Below, piece by piece: positions 1-13,133 of a stretch of DNA of 64,000 nt (its first letter is position 1; each line of letters starts with the position of its first letter). The DNA comes from Venturia oleaginea (Eukaryota; Ascomycota; Dothideomycetes; Venturiales; Venturiaceae): NCBI GenBank assembly GCA_013176395.1, contig JABMLP010000007.1, positions 1,240,001-1,304,000 of the forward strand, read 5' to 3'. A program made the translations under genes and the position numbers. Below the pieces are notes generated by a model. The model saw only the letters and a program-made list of their open reading frames with translations, ran no database searches and was not told the DNA's origin.

Positions 1-2142
1 GGGTTGGAAGAGAGTAAAGGAGCATTGTACGAGATTGGAGTTGCAGATGACGGTACTTTTGTGGGGCTAGCGAAGGATGAGATGAACGAGAGTATATCTA
101 CTCTCAGTGCCATGGCTGCTAGTCTGGGCTGTGTAGTAGAAGTGCTGCGGATGGTAGTTGTTGGAGATTGCGAGTGGAACGAGTCCATGCCTGGAGAGGA
201 ATCTGACGCTGCTCGAAAAGAGCAGCTTTGGGTTTCTGAGGTATATGTCAAGCCGAACACGGGTGTTGATCGAGATCTCACGAATAGTGGAGACATTCTC
301 AAAAGCAACATGTCCGGCCAGAATCAACCAGACAAGGCTAAGCATGGAGACGCGACCACGAGAGTTTCTGCTCAACTCAAAATCTCGCTGACTGGAACAA
401 CGTCTTCTGGGAAATCTAGCTTACTTGGGAGCTTGACCACTGCGACTCTCGACAATGGACGAGGCAAAAGCAGGTTGAATCTGCTGAGACATCGCCATGA
501 GATTGCCTCCGGAATGACGAGTTCAGTCACGCAGGAACTGCTAGGCTACTCGGATACTGCTCACGCCGCTGCTCAAGACGGATCGGTTGATGTGGTCAAT
601 TATGCATCTGGAAACGTCTCCTCGTGGGTTGACATCCACGCCTCCTGCCAATCAGGCCTACTAGTCTTGCTATCTGACTCTGCTGGGCATCCGCGCTATC
701 GTAGAACCACCGTGCGAGGTTTGGTTGGTTGGGCTCCAGACTGGACTCTTTTGTGCATCCCAGCAGACAATACCGAGGATACATCGGGCATGACAGGGAG
801 CACACCACCTCCAGAAGAGGTACTGGGAGTTGGGTCCGCAGACGTTGACTTATCGCAAGCGCATCTTGATCTTTGCTTGAAGCTCAATCTCCCGCTTGTG
901 GTAGTCATCACAAAATTAGACCTGGCGTCTAAAGCAGGATTGAGAAATTGTTTGGCGCAGATTCTGTCCGCGCTCAAAGCAGCTGGAAGGAAACCTATAA
1001 TCCTTCCAAACATGCCTAATGCAAGCGGAAGCTTGACAGAAATTGCACCGGCTGTCCTTGCGTCTTGCAAGAAAGCATTGTCAAATTTGAAGCAGAATTT
1101 TTTCGAGATTGTCCCGATAGTATTGACAAGTGCAGTCAATGGCACAGGAGTATCCACTTTACATTGTAGGTTATAAGGGCCCGCCCCGTGTCACCAATAT
1201 CACGTTTCGCTAATCAAAAACTCAGCTTTGCTACACCAGTTGCCAAAACCACAACTCCCTAGTGAAAGACGCAAGACGCACGCCCATCAACTTGAAACCC
1301 TTTTTCACATAGAAGATACATACAATGCGAGAAGCAGTGCAGATACGAATGATCCTGTAGTCAGCGGACACGTTCGTTATGGTCAGCTTAGCCTTGGTGA
1401 CGAGCTTCTAGTTGGGCCGTACGCTACTGATATGGAAGACAAAGATGTCGATGCACTCTCCGTGATCCGTCCCCAAATCCCGACATCCCGATCGTTTCCT
1501 GGTGCCTTGGGTGTAGCACAAAGCTTACCACTAGCCGCTCTTGGACAAGAATGGCGGAGAGTGAAAATTACCAGTCTACGAAACTTGCGTCTTCCCGTTC
1601 AAACTTTGTACACTGGACAGGTTGGCACGGTCGGAGTTCAACCTTTGCCTTCTCCCGTCAACACCCCAGCGCTGGTGAGATTGAGGAAAGGCATGGTCCT
1701 GGCCAGCGGGAATCCAGTGGCCAAGAAAGGCTTCGTTGCTGAGTTCGCACGGAGCGACGTTGACGGGCTGTCAATTGGTATGGGCGTGGTGGTATATTTA
1801 GCCAGTGTGCGAGCTTCTGCGAAAGTGCTCGCTGGAATGGTTCCTGATGATGATTGCGGATCTTTGGGTGAGGCTGGCGGCAGTGCCGAGGAAGAAGACG
1901 ACGGCGACGAGTTTGGCTTCTCACTGGACGATGTGACAAGTGCGCAACACACTTCCGAGGTCAAAAATAACCCACGCCTATTGGTGACGTTCCAGTTCAT
2001 TACTTCGAGGGAGTACGTAGAAGATGGCTCGCAGGTGTTGATTATGCCTGGAGGTGGACCTGGGCTCTATGGGCACGAGAGGGGAGAGAAGGGTGTTGCT
2101 GGGTTGGGAGGATTTGTTGGTGAAGTAGTTCGATCGTTTTGA
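1..2142 (+). CDS. GTPBP1/GTPBP2-like translational GTPase, 5' partial
   Basis: The coding frame is open from the first base, so the gene begins upstream of the window. Two exons are visible, 1-1165 and 1226-2142, separated by a 60-bp intron (donor gtaggt, branch gctaat). Splicing rebuilds a continuous EF-Tu-like protein of about 690 visible residues. G1 is GTTSSGKSS (about residue 132), G3 is DSAGH (about 225) and G4 is TKLD in place of NKxD (about 303), as in the GTPBP1/GP-1 family. Beta-barrel domains 2 and 3 follow, starting around ARSSADTNDPVVSGHV. An acidic stretch (EEEDDGDEFG) lies inside domain 3. Known members are cytosolic GTPases linked to ribosome rescue or mRNA surveillance; that role here is inferred from family membership only. 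The next gene follows on the same strand after about 200 bp. Confidence 0.85.
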
Positions 2143-2345
2143 TGATAGCGTTTGTCGCTAGTTACTCATATAAAACAATACAGTCTTCGCGTACGTTAAT
2201 AATTTTGAATACATACTACGCCGAATAAGGAACACTGTGCTAAGCGAAAGTAGCTACCTATCTGCTAGTGCCTTAGCCGCGCTTGTATCCTACTTTGTAA
2301 TGCAGTTCTCAGCCTCTCACTGACATCCAAACAACAGCAACAACA

Positions 2346-3174
2346 ATGTCCACCGCACCTTTGTCGCCCTCGCCCAGACAGTCCCTGTCTATACTCAGTC
2401 CAATATCATCCTCTCGTACATCCCTAGACCAGAGCAACCCTGCCCGCCCCACAACTACACGCCGCAACCGCGCCGCCCTCCGCGATTACTATAATCTCAA
2501 GCCTTCTGCCGTCGCTGAAGATGGACCAGATTCCGTAGCTTCGCCCTCATTCGATCGTCCAAATCGTGACAGCAAAATACCGGACGAGGTAGATAGGGAG
2601 GGATTTGAGGCGGGTGCCTATGTCAGGGGCATACTTGAGAGAGAAGGCCTAGAGGGTGTATTGAAGGTTGAGAATGGACTAGTTGGAGAGATCCGAGGAT
2701 TGGATGGGGAGAGAAAAGCACTGGTTTACGACAACTACTCGAAGCTGATCAGAGCTACAGAGACAATTCGAAAGGTGCAACCTGAGATTACGCAGTGGTA
2801 GCAGGACGGGCAAGCTAATGTTTGTATTCTAGATGCGAACGAACATGGACCCACTGACTCCCACGACATCAACTTTGGCCCCTGCCATATCACATATTGC
2901 TGAGACAGCGTCAATACTGTCCAGAGAACTGGAACAGAATCTGCCTGCCCCTAAAGATCCCGAGGTCGAGAAAAAGAGGAACCAACGGTGGACAGTGCGA
3001 TGGGTTCTTGATGCACCACGACGTTTGCAAAAATTGATCGCGGATGGTAAAGTTGAAGACGCAATGGCGGACTGGGATACGGTACGAGGGCTTCTGGAAA
3101 AATGGAAGGGAGTTAAGGGGACAGAGACGGTGCAACAGGCATGTCTGGAACTGCTCCGAGAGGTTGATGGTTGA
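2346..3174 (+). CDS. VPS51: Vps51 subunit of the GARP tethering complex
   Basis: Exons are 2346-2774 and 2833-3174, giving 256 residues. The 58-bp intron uses a gtgcaa donor. This donor was preferred to later gt sites because it alone joins ATETIRK to MRTNMDPL in frame, the signature of the Vps51/COG1-type N-terminal helix. The protein opens with a Ser/Pro-rich disordered stretch (1-35), then RRNRAALRDYYNL, which in this family lies next to the t-SNARE-binding segment. A helical region with YDNYSKLI follows. Fungal Vps51 is short (about 160-300 residues) compared with animals, so the length fits. It works with Vps52, Vps53 and Vps54 in tethering endosome-derived vesicles at the trans-Golgi. 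Only the functional assignment rests on family knowledge. Confidence 0.85.
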
Positions 3175-5874
3175 GGCTCCGCCCACATGATTAATGGAAG
3201 CACAGTCATATCATGCTGATTCTCTGGGGATCACAAGGTACGGAAAGAGGCGATAGAACTCCATCTTCACGGTCACCAGGTGCTTCAGGATACTGATGAC
3301 ACTTACTGGGATCTTTGCGACCTTTTGATGATTCTGGCTGCCCGAACTACACCCCATTCTCGGTAGTGCTGCGGACGGAGTCGAAACAAACTGGATCGAA
3401 ACCAACATGTCGCTGCAGTGTAATTCTGTGTCTCCAGGACATGGGATGTATCCTGCAGGTGAAAACTTGCTGCAGCTTCACGGCCCTGCAGCGACACGGA
3501 AACGATCTCGCTTCAAATCGTCCATTGAGTCGCAATGCCAACAGCCAAAGCATTGTTTCCCAATTTCGGGGCAATATCCCCTACTCTCGCTACTGCCTCC
3601 GATCGGACAGATATCCTACAGTCTTCATTCCACTCCATCTATGAAATATCCGTGGGCGGAAAGGATTCATTATTGGCAAGGATGAAAACATACAGGCAAT
3701 CAAGAAAACCGATCTTTTCCGTGTTGCACGCGGCAGCGGCTACGGAGTATATTTACATGTCCAGATCAATCTGCACATATCGTCTTTGCAGTCGCGTCAA
3801 TGGGTTCCGCGAAAGCCGCTTTGCTAGAATGAACGACCGAATTGGTGGATAGATAAGCACTTTGGGCATCGACTTAGGTCCATTTGGTCTACTTCTGCCT
3901 TGCCTTATGCCTAATCTGGTAATAGCTAGGGAACTCAGCGCCGTGCATGATAATAATAACTTGAATACCAAAGTTTCCAAAGCAAACAAGACGAATGCAC
4001 CTTATTACGGGCCTTGCAGGCTCGGCTGAAATTGAAATGCAATTCTGTGGATAAACATCTGCATGATTCATTCAAGCACAAATCGCCAAAGGTGAATGTC
4101 ATTCCTATCAGCTTACCACATGTTTGCCAACTCTTATTGACTTCCGGCATAGTGGAATGAATATGATTATGGCAACGACTCTCACGAAGGTCCACTCAGC
4201 CCTTTGCTCAACCCGCCCGATGCATCGTGCAAGCCATTCGATCAGAATCTCATGCTTAACGCCACACAAATGCCAGAAACGCCAACTCATGCACTGTCAT
4301 GGCATGCATATGAACCACGTGCCGTGATTAGTCCGCTAAGCGCCCCTAATTAACTGCCAATCTTTCTTAATGGAGATATTGCTCGCTGCCAAATTACTCC
4401 AGGAAGGAAAAAGAAGGCTAATATTACCCGTGAAGTAGACCCCGTAAAATTCCAAAGACATTAGTGGTTGGATCGTTCAACCGCAAGGACCTCTACAAAA
4501 AATCGGGTCCGGGGACTGTAGGTATCCACCTCACAACAAGCTTGATGAACACGCCATTGAACGTCTTTCGGACTGCAAGAACTGGGGGACGAATATATCG
4601 ATTGGATAAGACCTTAAATTTTTCAACGTGTCTGGTTCGGCGCGGCACAGCTGAGTTGGTTGTCGTTCAAAACCTGCCTCACGACTGATGGTGGATTCTG
4701 CCTGTCGGTCACCAATATGCATTACTCCAAGCGAGGCCGGCATCTTTCTTTTGGGCTTTAGATCATCACATTTTCCGGCTGATTGAAGTTTGAAAATACT
4801 TCCAACCTCACCGATGGTATGTCGTGCCGATATTTCTCCATCGAACCGAGAAGGGTACTCGCATCTCGGCATCTCGACCGGGATCCCTTTCGGTCATTGT
4901 CGCGTGGTAGCTTAAATCAAATACTGACGTCGTTTGGAGTATTCGGTGAGAGATTGTCGTAGCTTGGGTTGTACAGAGTTGCATTTCCCAAAAGAGGACT
5001 GTTACCGTCTTTTCCAATTTTCTCCACGATAGTCGGTGTGTGAACCTAGGCAGTCTCTTTTAGCATAGGCCTGAGATAAGTCGGCTTCTAATCGAGGTCA
5101 AAGTGGAATACCCATGTGGGACCCTCATTTCACGCTCGCCCATCTGATAATTAAAACCAATTTATCACATATATCCTGAACTAAGACATCGCATTTCAAG
5201 AGTGAACAGACGACGATACCAATAGACAAACTCGCTTGGGATTTTTGTCGTTTGAACGAAGATACAATCGGAACATCCTAAACGGTCAAGTCTAGTCTGA
5301 GCACAACACCCTCAAAGACGCACCGGAGGAGATACTTCATTGGCAACCTGCCCCGAAAGAATGGAAGAACCTTTCAAAGCTCCCTTGCGAGCCAGTGGCA
5401 ACCACAGCTTTGCATTCCTGATGTCCTGGCGGAGAATAGCGCGAATTAAATAGGCTGGTGGTTGAATTCGAGGTATGCATTTGGTGTTGCACAGCATGCT
5501 AGGGGCCCATACACCTTACACCGCATGCACGTCACGCCATCTGTTCCGCGGCCTACTATCAACGCGAATGCAAAATGAGCGTTGGCTTCAAAGTCTCTCT
5601 ATTCGAGATCGGTTGCGATGAGATGCTGGCGAGATTGGGAGGTTACATTGCTGGAGATTTATCCGTGTTGTTTTCTGGTTGGGAGTAAGTACTACACGAC
5701 TGTGGGTTCTCATAGTGAAGGGAATTTACGGCCATGTTGTGCTTGTATCATAACCTGGATTCAGCGTCATGTCGCTAGAGACCTCCATTGGCATGCATTC
5801 CCTTTGATTTTCAAGTAACAGAAGCAGGACATTGCAACTTCCTATTGATGAACCATTCGCACCCAACGCATCAA
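3175..5874. other. Intergenic, 2.7 kb, no recognisable gene
   Basis: Several overlapping open frames of 60-113 codons occur on both strands. None shows a family motif, a signal peptide or plausible splice structure, and none extends across more than one frame. No terminal repeats, tRNA-like boxes or tandem repeats were seen. It separates the VPS51 stop from the 3' end of the convergent DNA ligase gene, which is an unusually long gap for this otherwise compact stretch. Confidence 0.5.
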
Positions 5875-8616
5875 TCACCCCAACTCTCCCTCTTCATCAT
5901 CCACAAATTTTCTCACCGTAGTCGTCGCCGCGGACGGAGCCCTCGCCTCCTGCTTCCACCACAAATCCGCCAAAAACTCATCACTACTCGCCTCCTCAAT
6001 CCCCTTATCCTCCCTCACCTTCAAAAACCTAGGAAATCTCATACTCAGTCCCCTCTCCTCACTAACAAGTCCAATAGCAGCAGTATACGTCGGACTCATC
6101 GTGATATCCGCGAACGCAATCTCCCACACTTCCTGAGGTTCAAACCACACATCCGGTTCACCAGCACTGTATTCCACATATGCTGGTCGCGAGATTACAT
6201 TGGTCATAGTGTCTGGATCGTATTTCTCCCGGTTGGCGGTGTAGAAGGCGTCTGTGAATCCGGACATGCATTTTGTTACTGCGATGAGGGTGCCTGCAGT
6301 TGGGTTGCGGACGGCGAGGAGGATTGGGGACCACCATTTTGCTTTTCGGCCTGAGCCGTGCCAGGCTGCTATGGGGATTAAGTCGAGGGTGTCGGCGGAG
6401 GCGTTGTAGTCTTTTTTCACTTTTAGCCAGGAGTCGAGACGTTTGTCTGGTTCGTAGGTTGAGAGGAGGGCTTTGCGGCGGCCAGTGCCTTTTTCTTTGT
6501 TGTCTGTGAGGCTGTCGTTGGCGGCTTTTGTAGCCTTTGATTCTGGGCCCCTTTTCGGCTTTTTGGGCGTAGGCGGTGGTTGTAAAGCTGGAGGGTTGTT
6601 ATCATCCTGTGCTTCGATTGTGTCGGGTTGGTTGTCCAAGATCTTGACCATAATGCCTTCGCATTTGATGTCTGTTGCGCTCTTGAAGAACTCGAGGACT
6701 GCTTCTGAGTCTGCGGATGTGGCATCGAGATTCTTAACCCAGGTGAAGTGATGCGGGATCTCGATGAATAGACTGCGCAACAGGTTCCTCCTCTCCCTGA
6801 ATGATCTATTTAGCAGCTCTTCTCCATTGAGATACATCAAGTCGAAAGCGAATAAACAGACGTCAATCTTAACGCTGTGGACTAGCACGTCTTTCTTTGC
6901 TCGGTTTGAAAGCGTTTGGAAAGTTTTGAGATCACCATTCTCTTTATCGATGGCAACGACCTCACCCTCCATGATGAAGCTACTCACGCCCTCGCCACGG
7001 ATTTTTGGCACAAGGGCAACAAGGTCGGGATATTTTTCCGTCATGAGTTCGAGATGGCGTGAGAAGATTGTTACTTTACCAGCTTCATCGCAGTGAACTT
7101 GTGCTCGCTGACCATCGTATTTGTATTCGCAGCTGAAATCTCTACCTTGGAGCTTCGTGAGCATTTCCCCAAGATCGCGTGTGATACTTCCCAGCATCGG
7201 TCTTAGTGGTATGTGTAAAGCTAGTCCGCATCGTATGAGTAGCTCATCGCAGACTCCGATTTCGAGCAGAGTGGGGACGAGATCGTTATAGTTTGGTCTG
7301 CGCGCAAAGCAGGCCTTCACTATCTCTTCGTTTTTGTGATAAATTTCGGCCAATTCTTCCTTCTTCAGCGATGCCAGCTCGCTCTGAGGTCTTGTTGAAA
7401 AAGTGGCTCCTGGTGGTCGTGAAAGTAAAAAGGCTCTTCCAAGTGCAATGAGCATGGTTGTCTTTACAGCGCCAATTCGCAGATGCTGTACGAGTGTCCT
7501 AACGATATATCGACTTTCTTCTGCGCCTCTGGAATCTTGTATGAGTCGATCTACGAGTCTTTGTTTAACCTCTTGACTGCCTTTGCCCTTGCTACTCGCA
7601 ATCTTCACCAACGAGTCGAATACGCTTTTGATGGTCAAAGGTTTCGGTTTCCGTAGCGTAAATGACTGTTTTTTCTTCGCTTCGAAGGCTACATCGCCAG
7701 CATCACCGTGCTTGTCGTTGAGAGCCTTGAGGCCAGCATTATCGAGGCCGCATACTTTCTTGAGAGCTTTGGAAATGGCGGAGCCGCCTAGCCCGAGTTC
7801 GAGATGGATGTAGGGAGGAGAGATGGAGTTTGTAGCAAGCCAGACCTTGTATTATCAGTGGCGAGTATTACTACATGAAATCACAATCCAAGTACGTACT
7901 GCGGGTATTAAGGAGTCTGGATCACCTTGGATGATGCATCTCAAAAAGTTCACCAATGTGTCTACGATCTTGATCCGACTCGTTGTGGCATTGATCAAAA
8001 TGAAGCATCGAGTGATCAAGGCGTATAATGCATTTCCTCCTTCTGTGACCCAATGCTTTTGTAAATCCGGTATGTATCTCGCCGGGTCGAAAGTGAGAGG
8101 GCTTTCGTCAAAGGGTATTTTCGCCGTCACTGTATCCTCATCGGCAGCTGTTGATTGGAGTGACAGCGTTCCTTGTAGCTTGTCAGAGAAAGAATGTGAG
8201 GCTACCTGCTTCGATGGTTGAAGTTCCTCCTCCTCTTCCTTTGCTTCTTTCGTTGTTATCCCTTCAGTCGTCTCCTTCATCTCTTGCGCACTACTCTTGC
8301 CATTCACTTGGGCGACCGCTGCTTGATCCTCCCTGTCCCATTGCTCTTGTAATCTTCTTGCCAGCTCTTCATCCGACAATATAGCCCCACTCGATCTCTC
8401 GGCATATAGATCATCTTGCTGCTCTTCCTCCTTGCTTCTCTCCGGCGCGTGAGTCGCATCATTTGACGCGTCTCCCCCTTCGGTCTTGACGGGTTCGGTA
8501 AGGTGTTTTGGTGTTGCGGCCTCCTTCTGTTTGGCAAAGAAGTAATCTAAGCTCCGCACTGGCTGGCTCGTTGCCTTGTGGTTGTTTGTCTTTCGTTTCT
8601 TCGCCGGACTATTCAT
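5875..8616 (-). CDS. CDC9: ATP-dependent DNA ligase I (Cdc9)
   Basis: Exons on the minus strand are 8616-7900 and 7845-5875, with a 54-bp intron (gtacgt donor); the product is 895 residues. The N-terminal 150 residues are charged and disordered and begin with a PCNA-binding-like motif, SLDYFF, near residue 25. A DNA-binding domain follows (ATNSISPPY, GLGGSAISKALKK). The adenylation domain carries the nucleotidyl-lysine motif KYDGQR at about residue 481, then MEGEVVA and the OB-fold region. The enzyme seals nicks during lagging-strand synthesis and excision repair. Basic and acidic low-complexity sequence interrupts the catalytic core around PPTPKKPKRGPESK, in the loop where fungal Cdc9 proteins vary. 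The start is the first ATG, 390 bp from a divergent gene. Confidence 0.95.
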
Positions 8617-9006
8617 GTCTGCGCATTGCCGTCTCGCCCAAGGTTGTTAATCTTTTCCAATTCAAAGTCATCGTCATTGAGGAGCTTCGATCGCGAGATG
8701 ATCTACGCTCTTTGGAAAGGGTTTCACGTCTGCAACACCAAATCTCGTGCTCGCTAACCCTACCCCTCTATATTTCTGATCACTCTTCTCCATTGAATCG
8801 AACATTCTCTTCGTGTTCGAATTCATCCTCAAAATATATACATAAGCCGCCGCTTGAGCATCAATCGTCGGTTCAGCTCCAAATTCGGACATCTATTGCC
8901 ATTAAACAAGGTAGAGAACACTGTCGGGAACGAGGCTGCCACAGTGGGCGTTGCTAATTCTCTGCTCTTCGGGATCGAGACAGTTGAACGGGCATATCAA
9001 AACACA
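8617..9006. promoter_or_regulatory. Shared divergent promoter region, CDC9 / M20 amidohydrolase
   Basis: The 390 bp between the two divergent start codons must hold both promoters. I see no clear TATA box. The amidohydrolase reading frame is open back to 8854, but without an ATG before 9007, so that part is treated as leader. Confidence 0.5.
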
Positions 9007-10272
9007 ATGGCTACCGAAACAATCCAACATCTCCTGTCTTCCACACCACTCGACTATTCAAAATACGAGGAGTTATACAAATACTTCCACGCAAATCCCG
9101 AGCTATCAAATTGCGAGAAGGAGACGGCAGCAAGATTAGCGGAAGAAGTGTCCAAGTTCCATGTCTTCGATATTCACAAAGACATCGGCGGACATGGTCT
9201 TGCCGCTGTGTTCAAGAATGGAAATGGGAACACAATTCTGCTAAGGGCTGATTTCGATGCTCTCCCCGTTGAAGAACAAACGGGCTTGCCGTACGCAAGT
9301 ACAAAGAAGATGAAGGACGTAAATGGAAATGAGAAGAATGTTATGCATGCTTGTGGTCATGATATGCATATCACTTGTCTGCTAGCTGCTACGGAAATTC
9401 TTCTTTTTACGAGAAATTCATGGACCGGAACATTGATTTTGTGTTTTCAGCCCGAAGAAGAGCGCGGAACAGGAGCTCAAGCAATGGTTGATGGAGGGTT
9501 ATACGACAAAGTCCCGATACCCGACTATGTCTTGGGTCAGCATGTCATGAATCTCCCAGCTGGAAAAGTCGGGTCGAAGAACGGGACCATCATGGCTGCA
9601 GCAGACTCGTATAAGATCACTTTATTTGGACGAGGAGGACACGGCAGTATGCCACACATGACGATTGATCCAGTTCTCATGGCCTCAAATCTCATCCAAC
9701 GTCTACAAACCGTGGTTTCCCGCGAAACAGATCCCAGCGATATGGCCGTGTTGACGATCGGCTCACTTCACATCGGCCATACAGAAAACATCATCAGCGA
9801 TCGTGCCGAGATTGGCCTCGATATTCGTAACGTGTCGACGAAAACAAGAGGCAAAATGACTGCTTCGATAAAGCGAATGATCCACGCCGAATACATTGCC
9901 AGTGGGTCGACGAAAGAACCCACCATTGAGCAAACAAGAACCTTTCCTCGAACAGACAACGATGACGATATGGCTTCTAAGTTGGCGGAAGCGTTTTCAA
10001 CACATTTTGGTCAACATTTCGATGCCGACACGGCTCGTGTCAATGCTTCGGAGGATGTCTCGATACTAGCTACCAGTCAAGGGAAACCGTATCTTTTCTG
10101 GTTCTTTGGAGGTACTGATGCTGAAACCTACGCAAAGGCGGAGAAGGAGGGAAAGCTGTATGAGGAGATACCTGGCAACCACTCTCCCTTCTTTGCGCCG
10201 GTCATACAGCCGACCTTGAAGACGGGCACCGAGGCGATGTGTGTCGCAGCTTTGACCTTCTTGAAGAGATGA
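9007..10272 (+). CDS. M20 family metallopeptidase / amidohydrolase (aminoacylase-hippuricase type)
   Basis: This is an intronless gene of 421 residues. The frame is open upstream of 9007, but ATG at 9007 is the first methionine and gives the usual family length. Motifs of the dinuclear-metal M20D group are all present: HACGHDMH, FQPEEERGTGAQ (the catalytic glutamate and metal ligand are within PEEE), the dimerisation-domain segment GRGGHGSMPH, and a C-terminal HSP metal-ligand region (GNHSPFF). Such enzymes hydrolyse N-acyl amino acids, hippurate-like amides or indole-acetyl conjugates; the substrate cannot be read from sequence. No signal peptide is visible, so it is probably cytosolic. A role in amino-acid scavenging is inference. 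Confidence 0.9.
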   Translation: MATETIQHLLSSTPLDYSKYEELYKYFHANPELSNCEKETAARLAEEVSKFHVFDIHKDIGGHGLAAVFKNGNGNTILLRADFDALPVEEQTGLPYASTKKMKDVNGNEKNVMHACGHDMHITCLLAATEILLFTRNSWTGTLILCFQPEEERGTGAQAMVDGGLYDKVPIPDYVLGQHVMNLPAGKVGSKNGTIMAAADSYKITLFGRGGHGSMPHMTIDPVLMASNLIQRLQTVVSRETDPSDMAVLTIGSLHIGHTENIISDRAEIGLDIRNVSTKTRGKMTASIKRMIHAEYIASGSTKEPTIEQTRTFPRTDNDDDMASKLAEAFSTHFGQHFDADTARVNASEDVSILATSQGKPYLFWFFGGTDAETYAKAEKEGKLYEEIPGNHSPFFAPVIQPTLKTGTEAMCVAALTFLKR

Positions 10273-11249
10273 TCACGGGTTCGGTTGCAACATGTGATTG
10301 AAAGCATCAGGAGACAGCGCGAGGATTATTGTGAATGATAGTGTTGAGCGATACATATGAGGAGCGATAGCGGGAGAGGCAGATGGCACGACGAACGTCG
10401 ATGAAACCAATCTCACCTCGGTTCATGACCAGATCCTCTTCACTTCACCTGCACACTAATAATCTCCTTCTTGACCAGTCTGTCTATCATCACCGGCTCA
10501 GTTTCATCTATCAAATATTTCCCCTAAAACCTTAGTCAATTCCTGTTCTTCCCTCATGTCCGGCTCTGAATGCCTTCACAAAGTCTGCTTCATCAGTCCC
10601 AATCACAAGCGGCGCATACCCAAGTAGACCGGGTGGCTGCGTGGTCAGGATGGAGAGGGTCTACATCGAATAGACGAATAGAAATACGTTACATACCAGA
10701 TCCACGAGTTGTTGCAGCAGGCCTTGAGAGCCGGGTGCTGGTCAATGAGGGGCTCAAGAGAAGTGCCTGTTGGGAAAAGCCGCTATTCAAGGCTACTACG
10801 AGGACATCGAGCGATAGTCCAGCAACATCATGAGTCTAGCGTTGGGTAGCTCTCTCCCTCAGGCGAGAGAATTCGACAGAGGGCTATCTTTCGACCCTGC
10901 CGTTCATGGTTGTTTCCTACATGATTCGGTAGATACCAAGTTCTCCGACGAAACCTCCATTAAATTCATTTTCCACCGCATCGACGCTCGTCTATCTTCT
11001 GCCACTGCCTTTATGCCTAGATTTTTGCTGGGATACGTATGCTCAGTGATCAAGATGATATGGGTGGTAGTCTTGCCATCCTGGAGAGCGAAGATAACTT
11101 GAACGATATCTTGTTCCGCCCCGGCTTTAGCCGCGTACAACCTGAGAGACGATCTGCGATATTGAAGGGGTGAGGAACGCTTTAGAAGTATCATTGTTTA
11201 CAATATTATAGTTATTAACCATTTATCCACAGACCATCAATATTCAAAT
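10273..11249. other. Intergenic, no gene seen
   Basis: The gap between the amidohydrolase stop and the 3' end of the convergent sugar transporter holds only short overlapping frames (at most 96 codons) with no motif or splice support. Confidence 0.5.
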
Positions 11250-13133
11250 TCACACCTTCGCACTCACCGTCGCCTCACCAACTTCCCCTCCATTATTATC
11301 AACCTCTTGATCTAAAATCGCCCTCTCAATTCTCACCCGTCTCGCCATCTCATCCTCTCCTCGGTAGTCCTTGAAAACATGGTCCATCTGCTCCAAACTC
11401 CTCCCGATGGTCTCGGGCACGAAGAAATACGTCCAGACAAAGCTGAAGCCACAGAACACAGCGAAAAAGACATAAGCTCCAAAACCAGTATTCTGGACCA
11501 AGGGAGGGGTGATGAGACCGATGATGAAATTGTTGAACCAGTTGGAGGCGGTGGAGAGACCGACACCTTTGGCGCGTAGGGAGGAGGGGAAGATCTCGGC
11601 TGGCATGGCCCAGGGGACTGGGCCCCATGATGCCCCAAAAGCTACGTCCGTCGAATAAGTATCGAGCAAGGAGACAAGGAGGAAAGGAGGGGAGGTGACT
11701 TACCAATCATATACAAAAACAACAATGCAACGCTCGTCCATCCCGGGCCTCTATGCGCGGGCCAGTTACTCGAATATTGACCTACAAGTGCTGCGATGAT
11801 GACATGGCTGAAGCACATGACCACACTGCCCCAGAGAAGTAATGGTCTTCGTCCAAACCGGTCCATCGTCCATAGAGACGTCAATACACCGACAAGTTGT
11901 GCAATATTGAGCACACCAGAGAGGATGAGTTGCATACTATGTCCCTGCCCCATGGTTTGGAATAGCGTAGGACTATAATATATCAACGCATTGATACCCA
12001 CAAATTGTTGGAAGAGCATGAGACTCATGCCCACATGGGTACGTCTCCAACAGCCTTTTTTGAAGCAGTCGGCCCAGGACACTACTTCCAGTTTGGCGCG
12101 TGATCTCCTGGAGCCATCCTGGAGATGAGGATGGCGTTCTCGGCTGACTTCTTGTTGGAACGTAACTTCGGCGCGAATATCGAACCATTCTTGGCGGACT
12201 CTCTTATCGTCTGTTGGCAAGCCTCGTAGATGGGCGAGGGCCTCAAGGGCTTCTTGATCTCGTCCTTTTGATGAAAGCCAACGTGGTGAGAATGGTAGGA
12301 AGATAATTCCAATCCCGAGGATGAGACCCGGGATGATTTGGATTAGGAAGGGGAGGCGCCAGGACCATTCTGAAGGGATGTATTGAGTACCGTAGGTTAT
12401 CCAGAAGGCGACTACGATACCAGAGACAATGCTGAATTCTTCGAGAACTAGGAGGGCACCTCTCATTTCTGGGGGCGAGATTTCCGAAATGTAGAGGGGC
12501 ACTACCATGGAGAGCCTGACGAAATTAGTCTGTATTTTCGTGGTTAGAAAGCGTACCTACATGCCGATCCCCACACCGCCGATCAAACGAGCAATGACAA
12601 GCATGGCATAGTCGACTGCTGCGGTTTGCAGAGCGGACCCAACGATGAAAATAACAACGGCCACTACGATAGAGTATTTGCGTGATATCTTGTCGGCAAC
12701 CCATCCTTGGTTCAATGCACCTTTGCGACCTTTTAGTGATGTACTGTAGTTAGACTTGGTGTACAATACCTATCAATGCGCCCAATTCAATCATAGCAGT
12801 CATAAGTCCTTTCCAAAAGCCTGCACCCGAAGCTGTCTCGGCAACTCGAGGAAATCGGTTCAGAAATTGATCCATGACGAGAATGACAGATACAACTCCT
12901 TGACTAGTGCAATGTTAGCAAATGTATCCATCTGATGTTCCTTGGAAAAGACGTACTCATAGCCGAATAAGAATCCACCTAGCGCGGAGAAAGCAGCACA
13001 CAGAGCTACATAATGGTTCGTAAAGATGCCGCGAAATCCTGTAAATATCAGTACAGCTCTGCGCAGTGGTTGGAATTAATGTACCAGGGGGACCGTAAGT
13101 GTCTTGCGTTTCCCAACTGATATTCAGGTTCAT
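11250..13133 (-). CDS. MFS sugar transporter (monosaccharide family)
   Basis: Six exons on the minus strand: 13133-13085, 13038-12957, 12903-12770, 12720-12561, 12515-11704 and 11641-11250. All five introns are 45-62 bp and all phases agree, giving 542 residues. The N-terminus TYGPPGFRGIF leads into helix 1 with GGFLFGYDQGVVS. Other sugar-porter marks are ADKISRKYS (loop 2-3), PFSPRWLSSKGR after helix 6, QQFVGINALIYYSP (helix 7), DRFGRRPLLLWG (loop 8-9), SWGPVPWAMPAEIFPSSLR (helix 10) and the closing PETIGRSLEQMD. About twelve membrane helices are expected. It probably imports hexoses or related monosaccharides by proton symport; substrate choice is not visible. The short first exon (49 bp) is supported mainly by the conserved TYGPPG motif. 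Confidence 0.9.

Noticed and set aside
3211..3852. Cluster of overlapping frames on both strands
   Set aside because: No motif, no signal peptide, no consistent splice sites. Frames on both strands are of similar length, as expected by chance.
8466..8471. ACGCGT (MluI cell-cycle box) near the DNA ligase start
   Set aside because: It lies inside the coding sequence, about 145 bp after the ATG, not in the promoter, and occurs singly.
10570..11194. Three frames of 87-96 codons between the amidohydrolase and the sugar transporter
   Set aside because: They overlap each other in opposite orientations and show no recognisable domain.
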